Assembly (NCBI RefSeq): GCF_017654505.1
Contig: NC_054536.1
Location: 91,818,970 to 91,882,969 of the forward strand
Direction: 5' to 3'
From: Polyodon spathula
Taxonomy: Eukaryota > Chordata > Actinopteri > Acipenseriformes > Polyodontidae
Length of the DNA stretch: 64,000 bases
Part shown: piece by piece, positions 48,351 through 61,190 of the stretch
Layout: each line of letters starts with the position of its first letter
How positions within the stretch are numbered: position 1 is the first letter of the stretch
The notes under the pieces: generated by a model
Seen by the model: the letters and a program-made list of their open reading frames with translations, nothing else
Database searches by the model: none
Told to the model about the DNA's origin: nothing
Position numbers and translations under genes: made by a program

Positions 48351-48762
48351 CTGTTAAACAAACAAACAAAAATGTTTAGAATTTTAGTTTACACTTAGAA
48401 CATATTGAATAAATTAAACGTAGATAGAACATATGTTTGAAATTTCTTTGCAGCACCTCAGATTTCAGTTTACAAAGATTAGGGGATTACTTCAATCATT
48501 TTAGACCTGGGACAAAAAGAAATACAACTGGCTTAATCTGGCACAGGGGAATGGTTTACTTAATCAGTACAACTGGAATACATTCAAATACATTTGCAAA
48601 CAACATTTAGATTGCATGATTATGGTTATCTGCAGTGCAAAGAGCATGCATGTATATCTTAGTATGAAGACAATTGCAAGACATCAAACTATTAAATAGA
48701 AAAGCAAAACAAAAAACAAACTACAACAATAAAAAATGAATGTCAAGTGATACAATACAATG

Positions 48763-48976
48763 CTGAAACCCATAGCAATATACCAGCAAAATATGAGACC
48801 CATAACAATATACCAGCAGAATATATGAAACCTATAGCAACCTGCAGGATACATCAAACTCATTGTAATATACCAGCAGAATATGAAACCCATAGCAATA
48901 TAACAGCAGAATATATGAAACCCATAGCAATATACCAGCACAATATATTAAACCCATAGCAACCTGCAGAATATAT
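48763..48976. repeat. Degenerate tandem repeat, unit about 33 bp
   Basis: Six to seven imperfect units built around CAGCAGAATATATGAAACCC and ATAGCAATATAC, with some units reading ATAGCAACCTGCAG. Confidence 0.85.
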
Positions 48977-50608
48977 GCTGAAATATCTTTTTGTATTTTG
49001 TTAGTGCAGTTTACAGTACACTTCCTCTGATTGAAACATACCCCGTCTTGTAAAACCAAAGAAGAGGATCAAGTTTAATTTTATACATTATAAACTTGAC
49101 TACTTTTTAAATCAACATCATTAACATCCACCGATTTGTGTTATTCTCCATGTAATCTTTCAACACACAGCAAGACCTAATGATATTTGAATGATAATGT
49201 ATGCAGCCAAGAAAGATGATTTGCAGAGTGTGTTCTAAATGTTTACATTAATTGAACCAAGGTTCAGTTTAAAAAAAAAAAAAAAAAATGATTAAAAAGG
49301 TTTCTTAGGTCGAATTATGCTGCGACATTGTACTTGGGGTCAGCAAGCAACCAAATACGTTGGTGTTGCTTTATGATCTATACATCCCAGATACATGTCT
49401 CTACACACCCTTACACCAAACTGTCAGACTCTATTTCGATCAAGACTTGACATTTATAGGGGCCATATTATTGGCAGCACAGGTCACATTATTTGGGATG
49501 GTGGGGGGTGGGTGTCATTAAAGAGGCAGAGTCACCATTTAATCTGATCACCACGGCCATCTTGTGAAATATGTCAAAAGGACCTTGCATTGCATTATTG
49601 CATTGCCAGGAACACAAGAAGCTACAAAGGATTGTGACTACCTCACAAACCACTGGGTCTTTTGAAACACACTGTAAGGATCCTGATGTGGAATATCAAC
49701 ATTGCCTGTATATTTCTTTATATTCAAACCAGACAATGTAACCATGTTTCACTTTATATTTTTTTATGGTTAACCACTAATTATCATGGTTAACCATTGC
49801 AGATCATATCTGGTATATCGCACAAGAGCCAAACCTTGTTCAACATAGTGTATGTACATTTTCATTGTAAGAGTGTTAAGGGAGCATGTGTTGCAACAAA
49901 AATAAAGAGGCACAGATTGTGTAGCTCCATGAAAAAGTAATATGAACAGGCTTCATCCTTGACTTCATTTCCACAAAAGAAAGGCCAGCACAATATTGGG
50001 AAGATTGTCATAATAAAGTGGCCAGTGAGTGTATGTACTTAATGCCCTGTCCAGTAAAAAACATTTTGGAACACAGTACAGCTGTTTCTAATCTGTTTTC
50101 ATGCATCTGATGCTCTTGCTAACAGCATCTACCATATACTTATTTAATCAACAATGATATCCTGTGGCCAGAACAGCAAGATTGAAACAAATAATGGATT
50201 ATCTCTTGCCTAAAGCATCATCTCTTCTACCATTACAGCTAAAGGCTTGGTTCAGGAAGTTAAGCAAGTGCAATGATAGTTTGCTCACAGATTAGACTGT
50301 TCACACCCAACATGATGTACTATTCAAAAGGTGATAGAGGTTTACAAGGAGTAATGCAAGGAGTGTAAAAGCAGTGCATTGCTTTTCATTATTAACAAAT
50401 GGACAAATACTCTGGCATGTGTCTACGGGACCTTCTAATATGTTATAAAGTACCAGAGACACATTTGTTGTCCAGACCGTCTTCCTTTCTAAAAAGTAGG
50501 GATTTACAGTATGGAAAGAGCCACTAAATGTCTATGTAATCCCAAGATCCAACTTTTAAAAGATCCATTAATTATACAACCATGTGGGTCATGAAATCTG
50601 GTAACGTT

Positions 50609-50855
50609 TTAACAGTGTACATATATAAGAGCTTGATGAAGGCCGTGCTGCCAAAACGTTGCTCTGTTTTTAACTTTGTTCTTTTTAAATGATTATTATA
50701 GTGTTGCACCTCTACTTGCATTAATAGTGAACGCTATTGGGATATTTGGGAGACTGATCCCGGAGGTAGCACCAGGGAATGGAAATACTGGGAATTATAT
50801 AAAATAGTCGTGTGTGATATGAGCTACATGTTTTGAACTTAACAGTGTACATATA
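50609..50855 (+). mobile_element. Short insertion with Penelope/hammerhead-like motif and 17-bp direct repeats
   Basis: TTAACAGTGTACATATA occurs at 50609-50625 and again at 50839-50855, like a long target-site duplication around about 213 bases. Just inside is GCTTGATGAAGGCCGTGCTG then CCAAAACGTTG (50631 onward). This resembles the TGATGAAGGC...GAAACGTTG segment of Penelope-like element termini, which in known elements is a hammerhead ribozyme core. Two core bases appear changed (CTGATGA to TTGATGA, GAAA to AAAA). Confidence 0.4.
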
Positions 50856-53475
50856 ACCATGCCAATATGAGGCTAGTTCTTTAAAAGGTCTCTGCGATAT
50901 ATGGTAGCAACAGCTCTGTATGGTACCACCAATCAAACCTGACCTACAGACTAATACTTGCGCTGGGCTTGGAGCCAATATATCCAAGCATAATCTGTAT
51001 CTTCTGGAAACCACAAAGTCACATAGCCACAATAGGTCAGCAATCTGAGGTGAAGTGAAATAAAGAGTACTCTTAGATTTGTCCTGCAATACAGAATATA
51101 TGAAGTAGGTATCTTAATGGTTTATATAATAGTACAGGGATGATTACATTTCAGGTCTACAGTTATAACCTCCTTCTGCTGTAATAACTGATGGGCCCTG
51201 CCAGTTGTTTTTAGTGTCCAGCAGGGGGACCAAGCTTGTACTTCACTTAACATCAGACACACCTATAGAGAATGTGCACAAACTGGAAGATTTGAGCAGC
51301 TTTAAGTTATACACTTCTTGGTTTCTCCAAGAACTAACATTAATGTACATTACAACATACACAATCTTCTTTGGATAATTGTATTGGGCTAAAATATATT
51401 AATAAGGCTTTTTTAAACCTGGTTCATCTCTATCCTGTGTACGGCATTTCATTCTGAGTCGGGGATTATCAATTTCACAATTCATACGGACAACATTAAA
51501 CCTCAATGAAGAGTACTTTAAAAGTAGCAAGTCCTTACTTACACATCAATTCCACACGTGAAGTGTGCAGTTACACTACCACTGAAAAACTGCAAGATCA
51601 AGATGGCTTGTAAATTTCAGTGTAGGTTCAAGTCTCAATCTACTATGCTAAATCATTTAATCTACCATGATGCTACTGCATCTCCAGGGCCAGAAGAAAA
51701 CAGGATGCCATTGTAGAAACTGATTCACGACGACATACACTTTGTTCAACAAGGAGATTTGCTAAAACAAAGGCAATAAGCTTATCATCGGTTTTCATAG
51801 CAAGCACCATTTATTGAGAGTGAACCCAATATGCAAATGAAGTGAAAGCATTTACTGTGGCATGTGTTTATTTTTATCTGGCAGTGCTGGGGGCTCCTTG
51901 AGGACAGCTACTATATTTGGAAGCAGGCTTATATTGGCTTATTTTTCAGGACAAGCAAATGCACTTGTCAGATAGAAAAGCAAAAGCAATCAATATCTTT
52001 GACAAATGCTTCAAGAAAGTGTAGATGTTTACTTTTTTTTAAAGCAAACAAACATTTTCCTTTACACAATAAAAAATGATTAAGTGTCTACAAGCCACCC
52101 ATTACAATGTTTTACAGAAAGAGGCCACACAAACCTTTCTCAAGGTCTAGCTGAAAGCCTCTCATTTTACCCAAGTATAGGAAAGGTTGATTGAACATTT
52201 AAACACCAGTAGGCAATCAAAGCTGATCTAAAAGTGGAAGGGTGACAAGGACTGGAACATAAAGCAAATCCCCTAGTGTGGACCACTGATCTAATTCATA
52301 AGAACTTTGTACAGTATATCTAAAGTTGTGCAGAATTATTTGAACAAACACATGATAATGACATACAGTATACAACCAACTATTGATGTTTTATACAATT
52401 ATCCATTCTATTTGTAACACCTAGATGTGTATTATAGAGGATTTTTTTTTCCATAGTAATATACAACTACTGTAGTGATCACACAACTACAAACCCGCAG
52501 CTTGTATCAGATCATAATTTTGAATGCAAGGTAACCATTCAGCCATTCCCATTAAGCTTTGGAAAATAGTATCAATGTTATTCACTGGAAGGGTTGTGAA
52601 GGTATCTGATTAGTCCTAATTTAGGGAATGATTTAATGTGGGAATAAGCAGTAGTATGTATCGTTAACTGATATTAAAACAACTTCATTTCTACTTGGCA
52701 ACATCTGTAAGAATAACTTTAAAACACTAAATGTCAATATAAGGTACAACTTATAAGAAACAAGCAGACAGGCGTTTTGCTTTCATCTGCATACTACTGG
52801 ATCTCTGTTCTTGAACTGTGCCCACTTTCATAGGAATCCTAGAATGAAGACTGTGGCCACTATCAAGCACTTGGTCTTTATCATCCACTTTTATATTTGC
52901 AATAGTAGGAGTAGGGCTTCTAGTTTTTGGTTTTAATTTTCCATCTCTCTCCCTCCCTTTAAACCTTAATTAATAGTTGTTAAGCCTTAACTGAATACCA
53001 CTTCCAATTTTCCTCCCCAGCCTGTATCTGTTTCAAACTCTCAGTGGAAATGAATAAGCTGAATTTGGCGATTTGAGCCAGAACAAAATGCAGGTTCAAA
53101 TAAAATCTGGTGAGGTCAATGCACGTCATTTGTTACTTCAATCAAGATATGAGGGTAAAAAGAAACAACTTCCTTTGGTAATTAGTGTTTGATTAAGAAA
53201 GCGAATCGGCTCAAAATAAAGGGACATCACATGATCAAAAATAAAACCAGAAAACTAGAAGCCCTAAATATAAGTTAAGTCAAGGTCTCTTTGTCTGGTG
53301 CATGGTGAGATTCTACACAGTGTTGAGGGATCTCATCAAGGGCACTGAAAAGGTAAAACAATTTAGAACATGGCTGAAAAAAAGGAGTACTTTCATAAAA
53401 TGGGAATTTGTTATGTTTGTGACAGACATGAAGGCCGTGGATTGATAACAGGTTCTCAGCTGGTACTTGACTTAC

Positions 53476-53575
53476 CGATGTGCACATTCATCATCTTAGC
53501 ACAGTACTTTGACATGGCTTCCAGGTCATTGAGCTGCCCTTGGAGAAATGAGATCTGGCCCTCCAGGTCCTCCTC
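53476..53575 (-). CDS. TBC1D5: TBC1D5 exon (100 bp)
   Basis: Acceptor TGCTAG above 53575, donor GTAAGT below 53476. It encodes EEDLEGQISFLQGQLNDLEA and MSKYCAKMMNVHI plus one base of a split codon. Human reads EEELEAQISFLQGQLNDLDA MCKYCAK (recalled). This is the conserved helical segment after the TBC domain. Phases fit both neighbours. Confidence 0.96.
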
Positions 53576-55350
53576 CTAGCAGAAAGCAGTACAGTGTTAG
53601 GTGTGAATCGCTGCAATCCAAACGCATTACAGGCCCCAAAAAATAGTCCTGTTCTTTTAAAGCTGTGACTGTCTTGGCTTTTCTAGAGATTAAGGATAGA
53701 CAGGAAGTAGACCCATTCAAATGTTGTTATAAATACAGTTTGTAACACAGAAAATATTAAACCTTAGTCATATGCTTCTACAGCTGTGGCCAAATGTTTT
53801 GCATTTGCAAATTGATGCCTTCCCAGTGTTTTCCTCAGTATTTTAACAACTGAATGTATTAGAATTATGGTACAAAAGGGAAAAGTTTTCATTAGGAAGA
53901 AAGACCAGTTTTGAATATTCTTTTATTTTTAAAAAAGTGGGGCAAAGTTTGGTACTACACTGCAGAGTACGCTATATCTCTCACTACCTGCTGACTTTAT
54001 AAAAAATCTGTAGGTGGGGCTTTTACATCTACCTCAATAAAGCACTGGCTTAAACAACCATAAAAGGAAAGTAATTGACACACGGTCAACCATGAGACTC
54101 ATGACCTGTGTTTATCATCTACATAATATCTAATTTTAAAACTACACATTAATTAAATATGGATCCATTACAGGTCAATCCAGAGAATCAGCTTTAGAGT
54201 ATTCCTATATCCTTGCTTTAGGAAATTATCTCTCTCGTGAAATTAGTTCAGATGGAAGTAGTCTTCCATATAATAAACAGAGAATTTATATAGCTAAAGC
54301 TTCAGTTATAGGTCCCCTGTGTGTTGGTTAAAATATTCAGGATTGAAACAAATCTGCGAAACATTCCGTTTTGTAAACCTCAGCCTGTTATTCTCCCGAG
54401 TGCCTTTCAAACTCAGAAATGTAGAAGGAAATGTATTAGAAGAAAATGCATTCTAAAACCTAAAGTACTATGACCGCACTGTCTTGAATCTAGCTAATGT
54501 AAAATGGAACTGGAAATACAATTATAACAGTCAGATGGACGACAACTTAAAACGCTTAAGTATGATTTATACATTTATATTTAAACACATTGCATTGCTC
54601 TAAGTGTCACCTTTCCCCATCCAGAACCAAATTCAATTTCAAGTCCCACTTCTCAAGTGCAATGTAATCAAGAGACAATCTGAATGGAAGACATCTGTGT
54701 ATGTTAATTTAAGCAGACCTTAATATAAACTATCCTTCTCACCAAGCAAATGGAAGGTTCTATCTGGAAAAATAATGCATATGTGTAAATCAATTCTATC
54801 TTTTTTTTTTTTTTTAGCTGTCATATCATTAATCCCATACAGGGGTATTTTCACTTGTCCTGCCCTTGGACACTGTTGTGGGCTGCTTTGCGACCACAGT
54901 GTGCTGAACCAGCCTGCCCCAGAAAGCACTAAGAAGCTTCTCCAGTGATACAGGGTTATGGCTCTCTGTTCACCTCAGTTGGGTAGCTCCTTGATTCTTC
55001 TCTTAACTGTATGATTGCTAACATCTTGCTTGATTGAGCTCATAATCCATGGTTTCAAAATAACAGATGGGTTGGATAGGGTCTGGGACCCTCACACTCA
55101 ATGGGCAGTGTTTTACTTCACTGGTGCATTAAATCTCTGGACCTGAAGGCGATATATTTTTTTTAATTTGGTAAAACTCTCTTGTGATGCTTTCTGGGTT
55201 GTCGCCACTTAGTCATGCCATTACTGCATCAAGCAGAAAAATTAACTGTAAGCTTTAGATTAAAACATGCATCACAAAAACAGAGGAAAACACTAAATTA
55301 TTGCACAGTAATGTTACCAAAAACACACTGTTTTAAGAATGTATACTGTA

Positions 55351-56570
55351 CAGTTGTAGTCAAAAGGTTACATACCCCAATGGAAATTTATAATTTCGAG
55401 AAATATCTCGAAAACAAATTATAGGAAAAATCTTTTGGAGCAAAAGTTTTGCTTTTATGGATGAGGAAAAAAAGTTACAAAAGAGATGTCTACAATTATT
55501 TACTTCAAAATGCTAATTCAAAAGTATTAATACTCTGTCAAGGAAAATAAAATTAAAGCTAGTTGAGGCACCTTTAGCAATAATAACCTCTTTTAAACGA
55601 TTAGGATATTTGTCAATGCGCTTTTGGCTTGATTCTTTAGTGATTTTTAACCATTCAACTCAAAATTGTTCTACTTCATTCAAATTCTGAATTCTGACTT
55701 CTCTTGTGTACAGCCTTCTTCAACTCATACCAAAGATTCTCAATCAGATTTAGATCAGGACTTTGACTAGGCCATTCTAGAACCTTGATTTTATTCTTCT
55801 TTAGCCATTCTGAAGTAGATGTTGATGTGTGCTTTGGATGGTTGTTGTGTTGGAACATCCAGTTGTGCTTTAAACCAGTTTTGTAGCGCAGGGTTTCACA
55901 TGAGTTGCCAATATCCTTTGGAATGCTATATGGAATCCATTTTACCATGTGTTGGAACTAAATTTCCTGTGCCATTCAAGGAAAACAGCCCCATAGATGG
56001 ATATTACCACCTCCATGCATGACAGTAAGTATGGTGTTTGTTCTTTGCATGCCTCACAAGACCTTCTCCAAACATAACGACTATCAGTGTGACCAAATAG
56101 TTTGATTTTTATTTCACCACTCCACAAAACCTTTGACCAGAACTCATATCCATCACTCAAATGCCATTTTGCAAACTGTAAGTGATTGTCCTTGTGACGT
56201 TTTCCTAAGAGTGGCTTTTTCCTTGGCCTGTGACCATTGAGACCTTCACCATGCAATACTCGACCTGCGGTTGAAATGGAAACCCCAGTCCCACTTGCAG
56301 CCAGTTCACTTTGAATATATTGGATTGGATTGTTATTAACCTTCCTCACAATTCTTCTACTTGTTCTTGGTGAAAGAGTCTTGTTTGAGTTCGAAATAGA
56401 ACACACACCTGATTCTGTTCCTCTGCTCTCCCTCTACTGGAATATGGGACTGGTTTGTTTGGTTTTCCCATTGGAAAGCAAAAAAAAACACCATTAACCT
56501 GCCAAAGGGTCCTTGGCTAATAATAAGGGGCGGGCATAAAGCTGGAGTCTGTGTAGAGGTTACCACATTT
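55351..56570 (-). mobile_element. Nested Tc1-like element, one end clear
   Basis: The plus-strand end CAGTTGTAGTCAAAAGGTTA is preceded by TA (55349-55350) and is the typical terminus of a fish Tc1 family. The transposase remnant reads on the minus strand toward this end. The opposite terminus is not visible, so the right boundary is approximate. Confidence 0.8.
55676..56406 (-). pseudogene. Tc1 transposase pseudogene with mutated catalytic Asp residues
   Basis: The minus-strand frame from 56406 contains the second helix-turn-helix and linker (SPRTSRRIVRKVNNNP, GRVLHGEGLNGHRPRKKPLL), then VLWSGEIKIKLFGH, where the first catalytic Asp is Gly. After a frameshift near 55945 a second frame carries [12 protein letters not shown], where the second Asp is Asn, and [11 protein letters not shown] with the Glu kept. 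The C-terminus is lost. The enzyme is inactive twice over. Confidence 0.9.
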
Positions 56571-57899
56571 ACCTAACACGCCAAAGATCAGTGGATCGAA
56601 AACTGGGGAAAACGTATTATTATTTATATTATACTTTTATACTAACATAATTTATTAGTTTTTGTTAATGAGTGTGAACATCCAAAAGGCTAACCGTGCT
56701 GAACAGTTTCCAAATGTTGGCAAGTATGACAGAACAATATTGCAAAAGTCTACCAGAAGCACAGTATTTAAGGCATGCTGCATTTCAAAATGTCACACTT
56801 TTAAATGGCATAGTTTTTTGTTAAGTAATAATGTAGCATTATTCCACAGGCTTCAATCAACTCCATGAAGCAAAATGATTTAATTATATAGGATATGGAG
56901 ATGCAAAACTTTTAGTCATAGCTGTACTGCTAATTGACTGTATTCTAATAGATACATTACAACATTACATGCAATACTGGCAAAATACAATAAACACAGT
57001 CTTGATTTACAATGGTCTGTACTGTATAGCAAGATGTGTTTATATGTTTGACCCATAATATTATTTTAAAGTTCATTACATATGATGTAACAACTGCTTG
57101 GAATTTTTTGTCTAAACAAAACAACCACAATGCACAAACAGCACCCGCAAAACACAAAATTCCATCAACTTTGAATATTACTAACAGATGGTCAGAATTC
57201 AGCATTAAAAAAAAAACAAAAACAAAAAAACATGCTTTTGGGATATTCATTTGTTAAGTTTGTTCACAGAATGGTGATTTCGCTTTTGTGTTGTAATGAA
57301 TGCATTTGTACTGTGGGCTAGGTTTTGACGTGCGCTTTTTTTTTTATAGAAACGTTTTCGTACTAACTTTTGTACTTGATAACATTAATTAAAACATCCA
57401 ATTGATGGCTTTGATTAATACGTTTTAATATGTTTTGTGACCGATTTGAACCTATTAATATGTTTCAATTATTAACTAAATTGAGTTATTAATCAAATTG
57501 ATTCATCTTGTTACACAACCGATTTATTAATGTTTGGATTTACTGTTACTTGATTGACTAATGTCCTGTTCACATTCACCTTGAAATAACTGAAATATGT
57601 TTTGTTGCAAAATAAGACGTTTTTGACAGATTCAGATTTTGCTTCTGATGTATTTATTTTCAAAAGGTTTTCTTTAGGTTCTCCTGCGGGGTCGGGTGGG
57701 GGTTAGGGGGGTCTCTTCATTGTCTTGCACCAGAGCCCAGTATATTGTAGAGCCGGTGGGGACGAAATGTGTGAATAGGTGAAGAAAAACTAATCGTGTG
57801 TATTACATATAAACCTGTGACGTGTTTAATCAAATTTACAAATATATTATAGTTCTATAATAGAATATACATACATAATATAAATACATTCTCATAAAG

Positions 57900-58870
57900 G
57901 AAGGAAATTCTTTTCAAAAAACTTCTTTAGTGCATCAGTTAAGGTTGATATTAAAATGACAGCAGGGAAAAGCAGTGAAAGGGGCAAGGCAACAAAAGCA
58001 CCCAGACAGCCACCTTCAGTTACGACAAACAACTTACAACTCTGCAGATAACACAGGAGACACCCATCATCATGGTCCACTAGGTGTAAGAGGTCAACTG
58101 CCATGCCAGTGTGTTGGGGGGTCATGTATATCTGTGCACGCTTACGCAGGTCTAGTAGGAGACAGATGCATAATAGTGACACCAACACCACACTGTGCCT
58201 CTATGAATACCACTGCCATGACCAATGTCTAGTGTGGCATCCACAAGTTTGATGTGAGTAGTTTGTTTGGTGGGGGGTGGGGAACTGTATGCAGGGCAAC
58301 ATGAGGGCAAGTGTATATGTATAGTAAATCATGAGCTACAGATGCACAACAGAAGGAATACCAATAGTTTTGTAATATGAATCTATGCCCTAGCATACCT
58401 TTCTGTTGTATGGAATTGCAGATGTTCAATGGCATTCGCATTAGCATTCATAGTAACATGGATAGGGAGAATGGAACACCCAAGTGACAGATGCATGACA
58501 CAATGATATTGTCACCTGCAAAAATGGAAGTGTATGAGGTACACTGTTATGAAACTGTGTTTACATGGGCGAGTGGAATGTGCTGTGTCATGTCAGTTTG
58601 AGAGGGCAGCACCAACAACACAGATCAACCAAGAGTTTTTCAGTGTCATACTGGATGAGCAACAGAATAGTTTAATGGGAGGGATGGCTTCACCGCCACA
58701 GTATACACTGTGCTGTAATACCAGTATGCTCTATATTCTCCAGTGTTTTAGGACTATGTTGGCAGATAGCACACACATGCATTCAGTAAATATCCATCCT
58801 TATGCAGTGCAGAAGGATGTCTCTTGTGCTATCTACAGAGAGATGCATGATGTTCGTCTTAACTGATCCA
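57900..58870 (+). repeat. Unclassified interspersed repeat, copy B
   Basis: 58380-58870 matches copy A (3875-4400) in the same orientation. 57905-58095 is the reverse complement of copy A's right end (4327-4531), including the segment around CACCTAGTGGACCATG. The middle, 58096-58380, has no counterpart in copy A. The right end is truncated near CTTAACTGATC. Confidence 0.7.
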
Positions 58871-59427
58871 GACAAACTTTTCACCCAATAAGCCAATGGC
58901 TTCTAGACCAAAATTTCTGGGCGCCAAATCCAGTTGTTGGGTGCCAGTTTAATAGCAAGTTCGCTGCCTCCAAATTCTACTCCTTTAAAATACAAGAAAA
59001 CAAAACGATACAAAAACAGAAAGTTTGTGCTCGCTTTGCCTCATGTGCTGCCTCATTCTTCCTCTATGCTGCCTGACTCTGACTTGCTCTGCCTTCCTTG
59101 TCCTCTGTGTAATCTACTATTCTGCTAGTATACCTGGCCTTCCTCCTTATGCTGCCGTTCCTCATTTTTCAATCTTTAAAAGGGAACTTCAGATATCCTG
59201 CACTTCTGCTTTTTGATAATGTTTCTTCACAAATTAGCTGGAATTTGGCCTTAACTTAAGCCTGTGAACTACATGCAACTATCAAATCTTGCTTATTTGT
59301 TAGAGTCTGAGCCAGTGTCACCAACAGTTAAAATGTCTGCATCACTTAGCCAGGAAGTGCGGTTTGGTCTTTGTCTCCTTTTACTTGTGCAAAGCCAGTG
59401 CTTACCATAAGGCTCTGGGTCAAAAGG

Positions 59428-61080
59428 TTAAAGTAAAGGGCCCTCTGCACTGATTATCACAAGATCTTCATCCGTAGCCACATTAAGTGAGTTGTGTAGC
59501 TTGGATTTAATTCTGTTTTGTGCAGAAAATCCACGTTCGAATTGGGCAGCTGATATTGGCAACACAAGCATGATTTCCACTAAACATAGAAGATGTTTTA
59601 TAAATAAGCAAAAGCGTTCATAAACCAATGTAGAATTTATCCATAAACTGACCTGCTTGAACAGCATCAACATTGCATCCACTCATTGTTTAATATCCTG
59701 GAATGCATTGCTGGTAAAGGTACTGTGGGTAGCCCTGCCCCTCCTGCTTCCTGACTTGGGAATCCACATGTTGCATTTCTTTAGTTTGCCATTTTTTATG
59801 GCTTTTCATTCAAACTTTTAATTGTCAAAACACAGTTCTCAATTGCCGCAAAAGCCTGGGGAATAATGAAACTATTCTTGTGCAGTTTAACGCTAAGTTT
59901 TGACAACTCTGAGAAGAGATCATGTAAAAAATGACAAAACCCTACAAAAGCAAATTTTTCCATTTTCTGTCCACCATGCTTTGCTCTTCCTTGAATGTCT
60001 GTTTTTGGAAGTGGAAGCAAGGTGCTCCATGTGGTGATGCACAGCAGTACACTGTCCCTGTCCAGGAGCAAGATTCTCATCATTTGACTGCAAAAAAACA
60101 GACAACGCCCAATAAATGTGTGGCAGCCAGTACTATGTGGTTTTCCACACTAATTGCAGAAGGTCATATACTTTCTCAATCACTGGAACTGACTTTTGAG
60201 CACTTAACATTGCCAATTCAAGCCTATGTGGTAAGCAATGAAATGACAGAATATGTTGTCCAATCTCGCTTCTCAAAAGATATCTTACCCCTCCTCTAGC
60301 TCCCATATTAACACTGGCACCATCCGCTCCAAAAGCACTTAATTTGTCTCGCCACCAATCTGAACATTTTGTCAACCTTTCCAAGTAAATTCCTGGTTGT
60401 CTTTAAGATTCCTCGAGCATGACAATGATTTAGTTCAGCTAAGCCTACCAGACGATTCACTACCACGCCTGCAGAAACATACCTACAGTAAACAATTACA
60501 TTATCTCTCCCAGCTACACCTGTTCCACAGTCAGTTAAAACAGAAATGTAATTTACACAGTGAACCCCTTTCTGCAAATCTTTTTCATCAGCAGTGACAG
60601 CAACAAATTCAGCACATGCTATATCATTGTCATATGTTTTGGATACATCCAAACCATTCTTCTTCACAAGAGCAATCTGCAAGTTAAATTTAGTGAATGG
60701 CAATTCTTCTACTGCAATCACATAAGCAGCATTGAATTTCACTTTTAATTCCCTGTTTTTCTGCATTGCTTTCAGTAGCACATACCATTGCTCTGCCCAT
60801 GGGTGTCTCGGGTGGCGTACACTTTGCAATAACGCAGTCCCAAGCATTTTTATGCTTTCTGCCTCTTTTTTAAAATGGTCTGTTCCAGAAATAAAATCAG
60901 TTTTCCCTGCAATAGCAGGCCTTGCCTTTGTGCAAAGCTCGCAATACGTGCTTTATTTTTCACCATTGTAATGTAACCAGGCAAATTCTTGAAGCCACAA
61001 AGTTTTTCTGTCGGCAGTGATACCTTGTATAAACAGGGAGGCTGCTGCACAATTACAGGTAAATTACTCTCGACTCGCAA
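59428..61080 (-). pseudogene. hAT transposase pseudogene (KIAA1586/ZNF862-like)
   Basis: Minus-strand pieces in order: 61080-60850 (LPGYITMVKNKARIASFAQR), 60847-60308 (ISVLTDCGTGVAGRDNVIVY, then VVNRLVGLAEL), 60384-60133 (KLSAFGADGASVNMGARGG, then FHCLPHRLELAML), 60083-59796 (KFAFVGFCHFLHDLFSELSK) and 59682-59428 (LPISAAQFERGFSAQNRIKS, the hAT dimerisation block). The order matches a hAT-superfamily transposase with RNase H fold, but frames are broken at least four times. Terminal repeats were not identified. A decayed relative lies at 20813-21062. Confidence 0.88.
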
Positions 61081-61092
61081 GACTTAGAGTCT

Positions 61093-61190
61093 ATGGGTGC
61101 GTTCATGGAGATCATTCTGCGCAGATTATGTGCAGAATCTGACCAATTTACCAATGACCTTCTAAGAATGATCTACATGAACACACCCAT
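61093..61190. mobile_element. MITE-like 98-bp hairpin
   Basis: The left arm ATGGGTGCGTTCATGGAGAT followed by CATTCT pairs with the right arm, whose reverse complement is ATGGGTGTGTTCATGTAGAT then CATTCT: 26 bases with 2 mismatches. It is a miniature inverted-repeat element or a similar foldback. No clear target duplication. Confidence 0.75.

Larger units (their letters stand above)
48351..53475 (-). other. TBC1D5: TBC1D5 intron (5.1 kb)
   Basis: Contains a degenerate tandem repeat (48763-48976) and a short Penelope-like insertion (50609-50855). I see nothing supportable in the remaining stretches 48360-48760, 48980-50600 and 50860-53470. The one possible exception is a mariner-like terminus near 50014-50040. 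Confidence 0.85.
53781..56924. mobile_element. Tc1-like element interrupted by another Tc1 element
   Basis: The left end CAGCTGTGGCCAAATGTTTT and the reverse complement of the right end CAGCTATGACTAAAAGTTTT share 15 of 20 bases, and both are flanked by TA (53779-53780, 56925-56926). The span is 3.1 kb. Subtracting the nested element (55351 to about 56570) leaves about 1.9 kb, close to a Tc1 length. No transposase of the outer element is readable, so pairing of these two ends is inferred. Confidence 0.5.

Noticed and set aside
50014..50040. AATAAAGTGGCCAGTGAGTG, resembling a fish mariner-type terminus
   Set aside because: Only one end was seen; no matching inverted end or transposase nearby.
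56560..56610. tRNA-like stretch with CGATCCACTGATC near the end of the nested Tc1
   Set aside because: No convincing A and B boxes together and no cloverleaf could be drawn.
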